Source of the DNA: Nautiliaceae bacterium
GTDB taxonomy: Bacteria > Campylobacterota > Campylobacteria > Campylobacterales > Nautiliaceae
Length of the DNA: 40,404 bases
Reading direction: 5' to 3'
NCBI GenBank assembly: GCA_027063595.1
Contig: JAMORJ010000041.1
Span: 1 to 40,404, forward strand
The notes beneath the pieces were generated by a model. That model ran no database searches. It was given only the letters and a program-made list of their open reading frames with translations, and had not been told where the DNA came from. The position numbers were made by a program, and so were the translations under genes. Positions 15,654-24,632 of this stretch are shown piece after piece. Numbering within the stretch: the first letter of the stretch is position 1; every line of letters begins with the position of its first letter.

Positions 15654-16453
15654 TGCTTATCCTTAGGAACTATTATATTATCATAAACGAATATAGTATT
15701 ATTTACAATTTCGTTGAGTGTAGCAAGTCCCGTCTTAACCCTCGCCCAAATACCTTCTCCTTTTGAATTTTTGTAAACAAAAAACATATCTGGTAAAGTT
15801 TTAATGTTAAACTTCTTAACTAGATCGGGTCTCTTAGTTATATCAATCCATACAAAATCGTAGTCTCCGTAATTTTTCTTAAACAAATTTATTATCCATT
15901 TTTGCCTTACATTAGTCATTTTATCGGAAGGATTGTAAAAAATCACGAAACCTAAATCCTTTATATGCTTTTTGAAAAATTCTCTAATTTTTCTACTCTT
16001 TTGTATTTGTTTAGTAGTTCTTGCAAATGTGCTGGCTTTAATTTCGGGATATCCAAGTTCATTTGGATTTTGAAGAGTCTCTACATACCAGACTTTTGCA
16101 AATTTAGTAGCTTGATCGGTCATAAATTTTTGCATTTTTTTTACCACATACACGTTGTATCTAGTTGGTTTCATTACCGCTATGCCTTTTGCTCTTTTAA
16201 AAACCTTGTTAAAATCCTCAGCCGAATACAAATCAAGATTATCTAAAGGAATTGAATTCATAAATCTATCATCTGAAAGTTTCATAAGCTCTTTTAAATC
16301 ATAAGGATTTATTTTCACGACTTTAGTTTGATTAGTTTCATTAGTTTCGTTATTATCATCAAAAAACCAACCAGTATTACCCGTATTATAAAAATCATTA
16401 TTTATTCTCGCAAAAAGCAAAAGAGGCAGGAGAAAAAAAATAAACTTCATCAA
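15650..16453 (-). CDS. traF: TraF, thioredoxin-like pilus assembly protein
   Basis: The 267-aa product has a signal peptide (FIFFLLPLLLFA), then the typical N-terminal W-F-F-D-D block near residue 29, and a thioredoxin-like C-terminal half with L-G-F-V-I-F-Y-N-P, D-F-V-W-I-D-I-T and T-L-P-D-M-F-F-V. Like F TraF, it lacks the redox C-x-x-C pair. TraF acts in the periplasm in pilus assembly with TraH, TraU and TraW. AAGGAGC lies just behind the traG stop and six bases before the start. Confidence 0.85.
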   Translation of the reverse strand: MMKFIFFLLPLLLFARINNDFYNTGNTGWFFDDNNETNETNQTKVVKINPYDLKELMKLSDDRFMNSIPLDNLDLYSAEDFNKVFKRAKGIAVMKPTRYNVYVVKKMQKFMTDQATKFAKVWYVETLQNPNELGYPEIKASTFARTTKQIQKSRKIREFFKKHIKDLGFVIFYNPSDKMTNVRQKWIINLFKKNYGDYDFVWIDITKRPDLVKKFNIKTLPDMFFVYKNSKGEGIWARVKTGLATLNEIVNNTIFVYDNIIVPKDKQ

Positions 16454-16459
16454 TGCTCC

Positions 16460-19400
16460 TTAAGGCATTAAATCACTAGGCTTAGTAGGCTTTGAAAAGT
16501 TTGTCTCTTTTTTTTCAATTTTCACGTCGTCGTAATTATTATTTCTCACGGAAGTTTTATTTTCACTCGTTACAGGAAAACCAGTTAGAGGATTAGTAAA
16601 GTTTCCAATTATAGAATTCGAGGATATAGTGTTAAATTTCATAGTCGTTATTAATTCCTGAGGAGTTTTGATGTCTTGAAAATTCACAGGAGAACCCATT
16701 ATTCCATTTTTTAAAGCGTTTTCCAAAATAGTCTTTGCCTCAGGATGTGTCTCTACATATTCCTTCATTTCACTATAAGGAACTTGAGTATTCAAAACAT
16801 ATACCTTTCCACCTGACTTAACTAACACTCCAACCGTATCATTTCCAAATATGTGCTCTTGCGGGATAAAGCCTCCAAATTTTCCAGAGAAAAGACTGTC
16901 GTCGGCTATAGGAGTAGGATTTAAAGGAACTCCTTCTATTAAACCAACTGCCATTGCACCCACTCCCGCTTTTATTGCTTTTATTGAGTTTGAAGAGAAA
17001 GACGTTCTTACCGTATTCGCGGTTTCTACCGCAGTTAAAGCTTCCTTGGCATTTTCCACGATTTTGTCTCCTTCTATTATAGAAGTAGGTTTAACGTTTT
17101 TAACTTTTTTCCACCAATCGTATATCCCTTTTCCACCAGCATATAAATAAGGAGCGGTTATAAATAATCCAGCCGTTACTATTTCTGTGCTATTATCTTC
17201 CCAAAAATTCGATTCTAAAGATTGATTTAGTTTTCTATTTATTTCTTGTTCAGCTTTTTTTACTTCTTTTTCTAATGAACTATTATGTTTAGGTTTTGAA
17301 ATATCTAAATGAGATTTTTCTTTTAGTTTATTAAAAGAGACGTTATTAAGATCTACGGCTTTATCTATATAATCGCCTCTTGCCTTTACGTCGTCTTTCA
17401 CATTAGAAATCGTGCTATTTGTAAAATAAGCCACCGACTTGTCGACGTTTCCTATATTAGCATCTGTTTCCTCAAGTTTATTTTTAAAACTTTCTTCATT
17501 AACAATTCTATCTATCAATCCTCTCTTTTCCAGTTCTTGTCCTAACGTTCCATTTCTTATCATAGTCGAAATGTCAGCTATTGCATACGTAAATGCTTCT
17601 TTATCGCTTATGCGAGGATTTTTATTTTTAAATTCTTCTATTAAATCTATCGCTAACTCATTAAGTAAATTTTGGGAAATAGAAATGCCTTTGCTTTTAA
17701 TCAATGATTGAACTTTCTCAAGGGATTCTAAATCGCTTTTAGATTTAGAATATTGTTTGCTTACTGAACTAATATCATTATACATTTCTTGATTTGTATG
17801 CGAAGTTTCTTTTAAAAAAGCTTCTCTTGCGCTTTGATTTTCCATAAGCTCTTTTGCAAAAACTTTTCCAAATTGTTCTCTAAACGCTTCGGCATCTTTT
17901 CCAGTTAAAGTTAAAGAATATTTATTACTCTTTTGATCTATACCTTCTATTCGAATTCCTCCATTTGCTAACCCTTTAACGTTAAAAGCAAGTCCCTCTT
18001 TCGCAGAAGCCTGTTTCATTGCGTTAAGAACTTTTGAATAATTAGTGTCTTTACCTATAATTTTTTCAATAGAATTTAAAACAGCGTAAGTCTCACTTTG
18101 TCTATCGCTTAAACTTAAGCTTTTATCACTACCAATACTAAATCCGCCTTTACTATTTATTGATTGAGAAATGTTTGAACTTATTGTATCTACAAAATTT
18201 TCAGCCGATTGTTCTAAATGCTGTTTTGCAGCTTTAATTTGCTGCTGCAAATTTTCCTTAATGGAATTTTGCGCTAAAGCGCTTGCCGCCGTAGAAGTTA
18301 CATTTATACCTACAATTCCAGAAGGAGCAATGCTTGCAACAGCATTCAATACTCCATTATCGGAGGTTAGTCCCACTTGTTCCATATTACCCATTTTAAC
18401 TACTTTTTCATCCATAGAATGTCCGCCATAGCTAAATAAATGTTCTTTTTGGATACCACCGGGCTTATCCGTATATATAACATCTCCCACTCTTGTTCTT
18501 GGTATAGGATTTTGAGCATTACTAACATCGGCGCTTGCACCAACACCTGCACCTGAAGTCGCCATACCAGATAATGAAGAAGCAATAGATACAAATCCGT
18601 ATTCGCTCCCCTTTGCTATTGCATAGGCAAGAGGAGGAGTTACCCAAGCAAGATATCCCAGCCAAGCAAGAGTAGAAGAAATTTTATTGTTTATAAAGGC
18701 TGAGGTAAATAAAGTAATAGTCTGTCCCGTATCGTTTACAACCTGATTAAACACTTTAGCGGCATAAATATCTCCTATGTAATTTATTATTACCAAGATT
18801 GGAGTCCAAAGCACAAGCCATAAAAGCAGAAAGAAATATTTAGTAAGATATCTAAAATCTATAAATATTATTGCAACTAATGCAATAATCCAACTAAGCC
18901 CTACTATTAATGCCGTTAAAATCCCTTTTGCTATAGGCAAGTATTCTTTTGCAAGAAATCCCATTGTAATAAATTTATCTTTTGTGCTTTGCTGAGCTAC
19001 CGCCGCCGCATATGCCAATTGACTCTCGCTAAGTCCAGTGGTCGCTGCAATAGATTTAAAAGAACCTTTAACCATATTGATTATAAAATTTTGCTGTAAG
19101 TAATCTCTTGCGCTTTTGCTTGCGTTAAAAAACAATTGAACCACATCCGGAATTTTATTTTCCAATAAAGTCGTAGAAGTTCTTAAAAGAGCAGCTGCCA
19201 ATCGCTCTATATAAGGTAATTGCGTATTTTGAACATTGTCTACTATATCTTGATAAGCGTCTTTGCATTCAACAACCTTTCCATCTGGATTTGAAGCCGA
19301 ATAAACTTTAGTCAACCTATTATCATCTCCCGGATCCAAAGCGGCTAATAAATCATCAGAGGTCAGTAAATCGTTTACATTTTTAGTGCCATCTTGTATC

Positions 19401-19981
19401 TCGTAGAGAGTGCAATTCTCAAGAAAATCCTTAAGAGTTAAGGTAAAATATATATCCGAAGTTTTTAATTCGGGCATCGTGCTTTGAAGTTGCAACGGAA
19501 ATCCTAATCCGCTATTTCTATAAGTAATAGAGTTTGGTAAAGAAAATTCTTTTTCCATTGCACCAGCAATTCTATCTTCCAATAAAGACATAATTTGCAA
19601 TGGCTCTCCTATCCCTGTTGGAATTTGCTCTACTACATATTGAGCACCGGTAACTTTATCCGTAATAACATATCTATGTTTCGCATCGTTAGGAGCGTTT
19701 AAAAACAAATACCACACAGCTGTTGCAAGAGTCATCATCTTACCAAATTCCCAAACAATATTCACTCTTCCATCGGTTGCTTTTTTAAAAGCAAAAACCA
19801 AGAACGCAATTCCTACAGTTGTTTTGAATATAATAGACAAACCATTTCCATCTACAAGCGCTCTTATGGCATCCAATATATTCTTTAAAAGTTCTCCGTA
19901 TCCCCAAGTATATATTTCTCCATTATAATCAGCTCCAAGAAGAAATTGCAAGAAGAAAAAAAGAAGAAAAACTATTCGCAT
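16460..19981 (-). CDS. traG: TraG, F-type mating-pair stabilisation / pilus assembly protein
   Basis: The 1173-aa inner-membrane protein matches TraG of F-type systems. The first 470 residues hold the TraG N-terminal domain: a signal-like start, helices near 45-65 and 80-95, then two helix groups near 345-410 and 430-470 with L-L-W-L-V-L-W-T-P and Y-L-A-W-V-T-P-P. The rest is a long polar, Gln/Ser/Lys-rich region that lies in the periplasm in F and contacts the recipient cell, interrupted by weak hydrophobic stretches near 935-955 and 1000-1015. In F, the N-terminal part is needed for pili and the C-terminal part for stable mating pairs and entry exclusion. The C-terminal part here is probably fast-evolving. 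Confidence 0.92.
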   Translation of the reverse strand: MRIVFLLFFFLQFLLGADYNGEIYTWGYGELLKNILDAIRALVDGNGLSIIFKTTVGIAFLVFAFKKATDGRVNIVWEFGKMMTLATAVWYLFLNAPNDAKHRYVITDKVTGAQYVVEQIPTGIGEPLQIMSLLEDRIAGAMEKEFSLPNSITYRNSGLGFPLQLQSTMPELKTSDIYFTLTLKDFLENCTLYEIQDGTKNVNDLLTSDDLLAALDPGDDNRLTKVYSASNPDGKVVECKDAYQDIVDNVQNTQLPYIERLAAALLRTSTTLLENKIPDVVQLFFNASKSARDYLQQNFIINMVKGSFKSIAATTGLSESQLAYAAAVAQQSTKDKFITMGFLAKEYLPIAKGILTALIVGLSWIIALVAIIFIDFRYLTKYFFLLLWLVLWTPILVIINYIGDIYAAKVFNQVVNDTGQTITLFTSAFINNKISSTLAWLGYLAWVTPPLAYAIAKGSEYGFVSIASSLSGMATSGAGVGASADVSNAQNPIPRTRVGDVIYTDKPGGIQKEHLFSYGGHSMDEKVVKMGNMEQVGLTSDNGVLNAVASIAPSGIVGINVTSTAASALAQNSIKENLQQQIKAAKQHLEQSAENFVDTISSNISQSINSKGGFSIGSDKSLSLSDRQSETYAVLNSIEKIIGKDTNYSKVLNAMKQASAKEGLAFNVKGLANGGIRIEGIDQKSNKYSLTLTGKDAEAFREQFGKVFAKELMENQSAREAFLKETSHTNQEMYNDISSVSKQYSKSKSDLESLEKVQSLIKSKGISISQNLLNELAIDLIEEFKNKNPRISDKEAFTYAIADISTMIRNGTLGQELEKRGLIDRIVNEESFKNKLEETDANIGNVDKSVAYFTNSTISNVKDDVKARGDYIDKAVDLNNVSFNKLKEKSHLDISKPKHNSSLEKEVKKAEQEINRKLNQSLESNFWEDNSTEIVTAGLFITAPYLYAGGKGIYDWWKKVKNVKPTSIIEGDKIVENAKEALTAVETANTVRTSFSSNSIKAIKAGVGAMAVGLIEGVPLNPTPIADDSLFSGKFGGFIPQEHIFGNDTVGVLVKSGGKVYVLNTQVPYSEMKEYVETHPEAKTILENALKNGIMGSPVNFQDIKTPQELITTMKFNTISSNSIIGNFTNPLTGFPVTSENKTSVRNNNYDDVKIEKKETNFSKPTKPSDLMP

Positions 19982-19999
19982 AAAAGACGTCCTTTTAGA

Positions 20000-20317
20000 T
20001 TAATCTTCAGAACTAATATTTCCCGACAAAATAGAATATTTAGGATCAGTTGTTAGCTCAGACCATTCCATATTCGCAGGTTCCAATCCTGACAATTCCG
20101 CAAAAAATACGGGAATGCTCATTATAAATGCTATTCCTTCTTGTTTAAGAATATCAATAAAAGGTTTGCTAAAATCAGCGTCCACTAAGCTAAACGCTAC
20201 AAAAACTATAGCAAACAAACTTAATGCACTAATTATTTTTCTTTTTCTAAAATCTCTCTTCAAATCTTGAGCCGTTTTCTTCTGATGAACTCTCCCTACC
20301 ACTTTCATCTCTTTCAT
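20000..20317 (-). CDS. Small inner-membrane protein upstream of traG, 105 aa
   Basis: The product has a very basic N-terminus (V-H-Q-K-K-T-A-Q-D-L-K-R-D-F-R-K-R-K), one membrane helix (I-S-A-L-S-L-F-A-I-V-F-V-A-F-S-L), and a polar C-terminus that would be periplasmic, with a second weak hydrophobic stretch. I do not recognise the family. AAGGAGC stands close before the ATG at 20317, although this lies within the coding end of the RHH gene: the overlap is 71 bases in different frames. It is followed 18 bases later by traG, so a role in the mating channel is likely. Confidence 0.65.
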   Translation of the reverse strand: MKEMKVVGRVHQKKTAQDLKRDFRKRKIISALSLFAIVFVAFSLVDADFSKPFIDILKQEGIAFIMSIPVFFAELSGLEPANMEWSELTTDPKYSILSGNISSED

Positions 20318-20558
20318 CGTTAGCTCCTTGAATAAGTGATTTGAAAAATTCTATCGCTTCTTCGTCAAATAACCCTTCTTTCTCTAAAGCTTCTATTATT
20401 ATATCAGATTTAGGTTTATTAGTAGCCCTACCTATTATCTCAAGCGCTTCATATTGCTCTTCAGTCATTCTAACCGACAAAGACTTAATTTTTTGATTTT
20501 GTTTATTTTGTTTTACAAGTTTCTTTAGCTCTTCTATTAGTTTTTTTTGCTTAGCCAT
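20247..20558 (-). CDS. Ribbon-helix-helix (CopG/Arc-like) regulator, possible TraY/TraM counterpart
   Basis: The 103-aa product begins with a Lys-rich helix, then K-S-L-S-V-R-M-T-E-E-Q-Y-E-A-L-E-I-I-G-R near residues 27-46 and K-P-K-S-D-I-I-I-E-A-L, the beta-strand and two helices of an RHH fold. The tail is very rich in Glu, Ser and Arg, where it overlaps the next gene out of frame. The ATG at 20558 is chosen for AAAAAAGGAG directly upstream. It is first in operon A, and an 18-bp palindrome abuts its promoter, so it is probably an autoregulator. F-type plasmids have RHH proteins (TraY) here that also act in the relaxosome, so that role is possible. Confidence 0.75.
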   Translation of the reverse strand: MAKQKKLIEELKKLVKQNKQNQKIKSLSVRMTEEQYEALEIIGRATNKPKSDIIIEALEKEGLFDEEAIEFFKSLIQGANDERDESGRESSSEENGSRFEERF

Positions 20559-20579
20559 ATGTTCTCCTTTTTTGTCATA

Positions 20580-20608
20580 ATTATAAACTATTAACAATTC
20601 TTATTCAA
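20580..20608 (-). promoter_or_regulatory. Promoter of transfer operon A
   Basis: On the - strand TTGAAT (20603-20608) and TATAAT (20580-20585) are separated by exactly 17 bases, a textbook sigma-70 arrangement. Transcription would start near 20573 and give a short leader to the RHH start at 20558. Confidence 0.7.
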
Positions 20609-20625
20609 GTCTATACTTATAGACT
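20608..20625. promoter_or_regulatory. 18-bp operator-like palindrome at the operon A promoter
   Basis: AGTCTATA, two bases CT, TATAGACT is perfect. It touches the -35 hexamer of the operon A promoter, and a half-site TTTAGAC lies near 20637. Twofold sites of this size are typical for RHH repressors, and the first gene of the operon encodes one. Repression of operon A, perhaps with an effect on operon B, is the likely role. Confidence 0.6.
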
Positions 20626-20780
20626 ACAAAAATGCTTTTAGACAACAACAAAATACAATTTTCAACAAAATATATATATTATTTTATAAGTAAAAATTAC
20701 AAACTACAAAGTTACAACAATATTTATACCGCAAATTAGCAAACAATTTTATTAAAATCTAAAAATACATAATATTTATA

Positions 20781-20786
20781 TATAAT
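20781..20786 (+). promoter_or_regulatory. -10 hexamer of transfer operon B
   Basis: TATAAT lies 38 bases before the ATG of the first + strand gene (20825), in a very A+T-rich stretch and without a clear -35. Weak -35 elements are normal for the main sigma factor of Campylobacterota. The ribosome-binding site AAAAAGGAT is next to the ATG. Confidence 0.45.
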
Positions 20787-20824
20787 TTCAAACAAACTTT
20801 TCTTACAACTAAAAAGGATAAAAA

Positions 20825-21256
20825 ATGAACAAAACTCAAAACATAGAAAAAATAAATAAAGCAATAGAAGACAAGCTATCAATTTTGATTAAAAGTCTGA
20901 TGAAAAAAGCCTTTTTTAGAAAATTTGCAGACGAAAAAAAAATATATATTCCGGGAATGTATGAATATTTAAAAAAACAATTAGGGTTTACTTGGTTAAA
21001 AAAAAAATCGTTCTACTCAAAAGCAAGAAAAATTTACGAACGTTTATATCAAAGATACAGAAATGCAAAAAAACAAAAAAAATTACAAAAACTACAAGAC
21101 AAATACAAAGGGCTAAAAATAATAGAAGCATACGCCTATCTAAATATGCAAGACAAATTTAAATACATTAACGATGATTTTGAAACATTTGAGGAATTTT
21201 TAGAAATACTCTTTGCAAAAATAAAAAAGAAAAAAGAACGAGAAAGGGTGGATTAA
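20825..21256 (+). CDS. Hypothetical basic protein, 143 aa, first gene of operon B
   Basis: This very basic, helical protein (pI clearly high) has repeated Lys/Arg/Tyr patterns (Y-E-R-L-Y-Q-R-Y-R-N-A-K-K-Q-K-K) near residues 75-90 and a mixed-charge C-terminus ending K-K-K-E-R-E-R-V-D. No signal peptide or membrane segment. I do not recognise it. It stands 58 bases ahead of the pilin gene; nucleic-acid binding is suggested by composition only. Its leader is preceded by TATAAT at 20781. Confidence 0.6.
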   Translation: MNKTQNIEKINKAIEDKLSILIKSLMKKAFFRKFADEKKIYIPGMYEYLKKQLGFTWLKKKSFYSKARKIYERLYQRYRNAKKQKKLQKLQDKYKGLKIIEAYAYLNMQDKFKYINDDFETFEEFLEILFAKIKKKKERERVD

Positions 21257-21313
21257 ATAACTTAACTTGATATAATTATTTTGTTTTAAAAAACTCTAAA
21301 GAAGGAAGAAAAG

Positions 21314-21592
21314 ATGAAAAAAATTAAATGGATTTTTTGGTTTATTGTATTATATCCTGCGTTAGTTTTTGCGGGAACTCAAGACAATCTTGGAGTTCAA
21401 GGTGTTTGGGATAAGATTCAAAGCTGGTTAACAGACGATTACGTTCGAAGAATAGTCGCGGCTATATTTTTTGTTATCGGAATAATGAGAGCAACCGCTT
21501 CAATTTTGCAATTTTTTATTATGCTTGGATTTTCAGTTTTATTTCTTAATGCAAACACAATTATCGAAAAACTTACGGGAGCTACGTTCTAA
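21314..21592 (+). CDS. traA: Conjugative pilin (TraA/VirB2-like)
   Basis: The 92-aa product has a signal peptide (W-I-F-W-F-I-V-L-Y-P-A-L-V-F-A-G, probable cut after V-F-A) and two hydrophobic segments in the mature part, with basic D-D-Y-V-R-R between the amphipathic start and the first. That is the usual size and topology of TraA/VirB2 major pilins. It directly precedes traL, as in F. No sequence-level identity to F TraA could be judged by eye. The S26 peptidase in operon A is a natural processing partner. Confidence 0.75.
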   Translation: MKKIKWIFWFIVLYPALVFAGTQDNLGVQGVWDKIQSWLTDDYVRRIVAAIFFVIGIMRATASILQFFIMLGFSVLFLNANTIIEKLTGATF

Positions 21593-21628
21593 TCTCTCCC
21601 CATTCTTTTTAGATACAGGAGTAAAAAA

Positions 21629-21925
21629 ATGGAAGAATATGGAGTAAGAAATTACAATTATTTAGATAGTAAACCTTATTTTGCATCTTGGGAAATAGAC
21701 ATTTTTATGGTTTTTGCTACATTTTTTGGACTCGCTCTAATGATTACTAATTCTTTTTTATCTTTTTCCGTTATAACTGGAACGGGAATTTTATCAGCTT
21801 ATATCTACGCAAAAATAAAAAAATCTAAAATAAAAGGTTTTTTTTGGCATTTGCTTTACGCTTTTGGAATTAAACAACCAATTACACTCCCTCCAAGTTA
21901 TATGAGGATATTTGTCGGAGCTTAA
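21629..21925 (+). CDS. traL: TraL inner-membrane channel protein
   Basis: The 98-aa product has a polar start (R-N-Y-N-Y-L-D-S-K-P) and two membrane helices near residues 27-60, then a conserved tail P-P-S-Y-M-R-I-F-V-G. This matches the TraL/VirB3-like family of F-type systems. It lies between the pilin and traE, as expected. CAGGAG precedes the ATG. The following 111-bp gap to traE contains a C/T-rich run and no gene. Confidence 0.88.
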   Translation: MEEYGVRNYNYLDSKPYFASWEIDIFMVFATFFGLALMITNSFLSFSVITGTGILSAYIYAKIKKSKIKGFFWHLLYAFGIKQPITLPPSYMRIFVGA

Positions 21926-22036
21926 TTAGCCCATTATTATCCCATTTTTTACTTTCTTTCCTTTTATTTTTTTTTCGACATTTAGTATAATTTAGCGAAC
22001 TTACCTAATTATTTTTTTGTAAAAAAAAGGAGAAAA

Positions 22037-22597
22037 ATGCTATGGAATAAATATAAATTCAAGCTCGATAAATATATCTATGAAAATTGGACTTTCAGGA
22101 TTACTACCACAATTTTAGTGGGAATTATTGCTTATCAAACTTGGCTTATAGGAGAAAAAGCTAACAATCAAAAAGTCGTTGTTTTACCTCCAAAAGTAAC
22201 AAAATCTTTTTGGGTATCTGGTAATCAAGTCTCAAAATCTTATTTAGAACAGATGGCACAAATGATAGCCTTTTACCTTTTTAATATTTCTCCAAATACT
22301 GCAAAACTTTCAGTAGATAACATTTTGCTTTACGTAGAACCTCAATTTTATTCAAAAGTAAAAACATTACTTTATAAACAAGTAAAATACATTCAAGAAA
22401 ACGACATATCAAGAGTGTTCTATCCCTCAATTATTAAAGTAGATAAACCGGGACTAATCCAAGTAATTGGTGTCAAAAGAGACATTATAGGCAACAAAAT
22501 AGTATCTCAAGACCAAATAGAACTTGATATTGGATATAGAATAAAGCAAGGAAGATTTTGGATAAATTCAATCATAGTAAAAAAATACAAAGGGTAA
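22037..22597 (+). CDS. traE: TraE channel assembly protein (VirB5/VirB8-like role)
   Basis: The 186-aa product has an N-terminal cytoplasmic tail, one membrane helix (T-I-L-V-G-I-I-A-Y-Q-T-W-L) at residues 29-45 and a periplasmic domain with V-V-V-L-P-P near 54 and F-W-V-S-G near 63. It matches the TraE family of F-type systems, structurally related to VirB8. AAAAAAGGAG precedes the ATG. The next gene starts four bases after its stop. Confidence 0.9.
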   Translation: MLWNKYKFKLDKYIYENWTFRITTTILVGIIAYQTWLIGEKANNQKVVVLPPKVTKSFWVSGNQVSKSYLEQMAQMIAFYLFNISPNTAKLSVDNILLYVEPQFYSKVKTLLYKQVKYIQENDISRVFYPSIIKVDKPGLIQVIGVKRDIIGNKIVSQDQIELDIGYRIKQGRFWINSIIVKKYKG

Positions 22598-22601
22598 AAA
22601 A

Positions 22602-23375
22602 ATGAAAAAAATTTTAGCATTTTTAGTAAGTTTTTTAACACTTAATGCAACCGTAATTATTAATAATCCTAACGGATTAATTAAAGTATATCTTTCAAAA
22701 AGCTCCGTTAATAGAATTGTATTACCGGAAAAAATTCTAGACCTTGCCTATTCAAAAGAAAAAGGTTTAATTGTAAAAGTAGTAGGAAATCAAGCATTTT
22801 TAAAATATAAAGTAATTAAAGAACAAAAATTCGAACAAGTAGGTGGCAAAGTAAACCCAAACTCTTTAAAACCAATAGGAAATCCGCAAATAAAATATTT
22901 AGCAAAACCAAGCGAAGTATATTTTATAACTAAAAATAAAACATACTCATTTCTTTTTATTCCAAAAAATATAAAACCTCAAACTATTATAATTAATGAT
23001 TTTGGAGCAAAAGTAAAAGAAATAATCAAATACGAAACAGAAGATAGTTATATTAAAACTCTTGCAAAAATTACAAAAACGATATTAAATAACCAAGTTC
23101 CATTTGGATATAAAATTAAAACCTACAATAAAATTGTTTATAAAGATAAAATCTTTACTACTGTCTTAAAAAACGAATATGATGGAGTAATTTATAAAGC
23201 CTATTTATTTGAAATCCACAATAAAAGCGCAAAACCTTACAAATTAAACCCAAGAATACTTTACAATCTTGCCGACAAACCCCCAGTTTCCTTAACTATT
23301 TTTTACGATAATCAAGTAAATTACCTCTTACCATTTTCAAAAGCATACATAGTAATAATTGAAAAAAGGAATTAG
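22602..23375 (+). CDS. traK: TraK outer-membrane ring protein (VirB9-like)
   Basis: The 257-aa exported protein has a signal peptide (K-I-L-A-F-L-V-S-F-L-T-L-N-A). Its beta-rich body begins N-G-L-I-K-V-Y-L-S-K-S-S-V-N-R-I, the usual start of TraK, and includes Y-F-I-T-K-N-K-T-Y-S-F-L-F-I-P near residue 110. TraK forms the outer-membrane core complex with TraB and TraV. Position between traE and traB supports the call. The ATG sits next to AAAGGGT, and the stop is two bases before traB. Confidence 0.85.
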   Translation: MKKILAFLVSFLTLNATVIINNPNGLIKVYLSKSSVNRIVLPEKILDLAYSKEKGLIVKVVGNQAFLKYKVIKEQKFEQVGGKVNPNSLKPIGNPQIKYLAKPSEVYFITKNKTYSFLFIPKNIKPQTIIINDFGAKVKEIIKYETEDSYIKTLAKITKTILNNQVPFGYKIKTYNKIVYKDKIFTTVLKNEYDGVIYKAYLFEIHNKSAKPYKLNPRILYNLADKPPVSLTIFYDNQVNYLLPFSKAYIVIIEKRN

Positions 23376-23377
23376 TA

Positions 23378-24622
23378 ATGCTTGAGAAAATTCTAAACTT
23401 CTTTTCTACCGATAAAAATCCAGACGATGCCGAAAAGTTACAAAAAAAGAACGTAATAGTAATTGGAGTTTCTCTTTTTGCAATAATTCTTTTTTTGATG
23501 TTCGTAATAGGAGGAGATGAAAATACAAACAAAAAAAATAAAATAGGAGAATTTAAAATTGTAACAGATAACGAAGCAGCAAAAACAGCTTGGATTGGTA
23601 AAGTAGCTCCTGAAGTTGAGGTTACTAATAAACAAGTTAGAGAAGTTTTAGAACAAAACAAACAATTAAAAAAAGAAATCAATATGTTAAAAAAAATGAT
23701 TATTCAAATGAAGAAAAATAAACCTCAACAACCTGTGCAAAACGAGAAAAAAATAAATCTCAATTTGACGCCAAACAACGCTAATCAAAACCTCTATACT
23801 AAATTCCCGCTTCCCCCAAAACCAAAATCCCCTAAAGAAGTAGGATTAAACGAACTAGGCAGAGTTCCTATTCTAAAAAAAAGAATAATCGTTAAAAAAG
23901 AAGAACTAAAAGATCCCCTTGCCTATGCCCAAATTTCTCAACCAGAAAAACCAAAACCACAACCAGAGAAACCAAAACCTGAGAATATAATTTTAACTGG
24001 GACCATTACAAAAGTAATCTTACTTGGAGGAATGGATGCTCCAACTATGGCAAGAGCAAAAAATAATCCTCTTCCGGTTTTAATGAAAGTTATGGATCTT
24101 TCATTTTTGCCAAACGATTGGAGGGAGGATATAAAGGGATGTTTCATCTTAGGAGAAGGTTATGGAGACCTAAGTAGCGAAAGAGCCTACATAAAAACGA
24201 CTACTCTTTCGTGCGTAACTAAAGACGGATATCATATTGATACTCCCTTTAGAGGAGCAGTATATGGAGAAGATGGAAAAGTGGGACTTAGAGGAAGAGT
24301 TGTAACCAAACAAGGCGCATTAATAGCGAGAACCCTGCTTGCTGGTTTTTTACAGGGAGTAAGCGAAGCCTTTAAACAAAATACTACAATAGTAAGCGTC
24401 TCTCCTCAAGGTTCAACTCAAACTATAAACCCAAATAAAGCCCTACAAGCTGGCACTTTTAACGGATTTGCATCCGCTACGCAAAAATTAGCTGATTTTT
24501 ATTTAAAAATGGCGGACCAAATTGCACCAGTAATTGAAATAAGTGCCGGAAGAAGAGTTGATGTAATTTCACTTGAGCCTGTAAAACTTAAACCTATAGA
24601 ATTTTTAAAGAAAAAAAAATAA
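23378..24622 (+). CDS. traB: TraB channel scaffold protein (VirB10-like)
   Basis: The 414-aa product has a short cytoplasmic part, one membrane helix (V-I-V-I-G-V-S-L-F-A-I-I-L-F-L) at about 26-47, a coiled-coil-like helix near 85-115 with Q-L-K-K-E-I-N-M-L-K-K, a Pro/Lys-rich linker with P-E-K-P-K-P-Q-P-E-K-P, and the C-terminal VirB10/TraB beta-barrel domain with G-C-F-I-L-G-E-G-Y-G-D-L-S-S-E-R-A and L-R-G-R-V-V-T-K-Q-G. TraB spans both membranes and links the TraK/TraV ring to the inner membrane. Spacing between genes in this operon is tight. Confidence 0.93.
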   Translation: MLEKILNFFSTDKNPDDAEKLQKKNVIVIGVSLFAIILFLMFVIGGDENTNKKNKIGEFKIVTDNEAAKTAWIGKVAPEVEVTNKQVREVLEQNKQLKKEINMLKKMIIQMKKNKPQQPVQNEKKINLNLTPNNANQNLYTKFPLPPKPKSPKEVGLNELGRVPILKKRIIVKKEELKDPLAYAQISQPEKPKPQPEKPKPENIILTGTITKVILLGGMDAPTMARAKNNPLPVLMKVMDLSFLPNDWREDIKGCFILGEGYGDLSSERAYIKTTTLSCVTKDGYHIDTPFRGAVYGEDGKVGLRGRVVTKQGALIARTLLAGFLQGVSEAFKQNTTIVSVSPQGSTQTINPNKALQAGTFNGFASATQKLADFYLKMADQIAPVIEISAGRRVDVISLEPVKLKPIEFLKKKK

Positions 24623-24632
24623 AGGAGAATTA

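Noticed and set aside
16851-18431. Several + strand open frames of 86-99 codons inside traG
   Set aside because: They lie antisense to a well-supported 1173-aa gene, have no ribosome-binding sites and show no protein-like composition.
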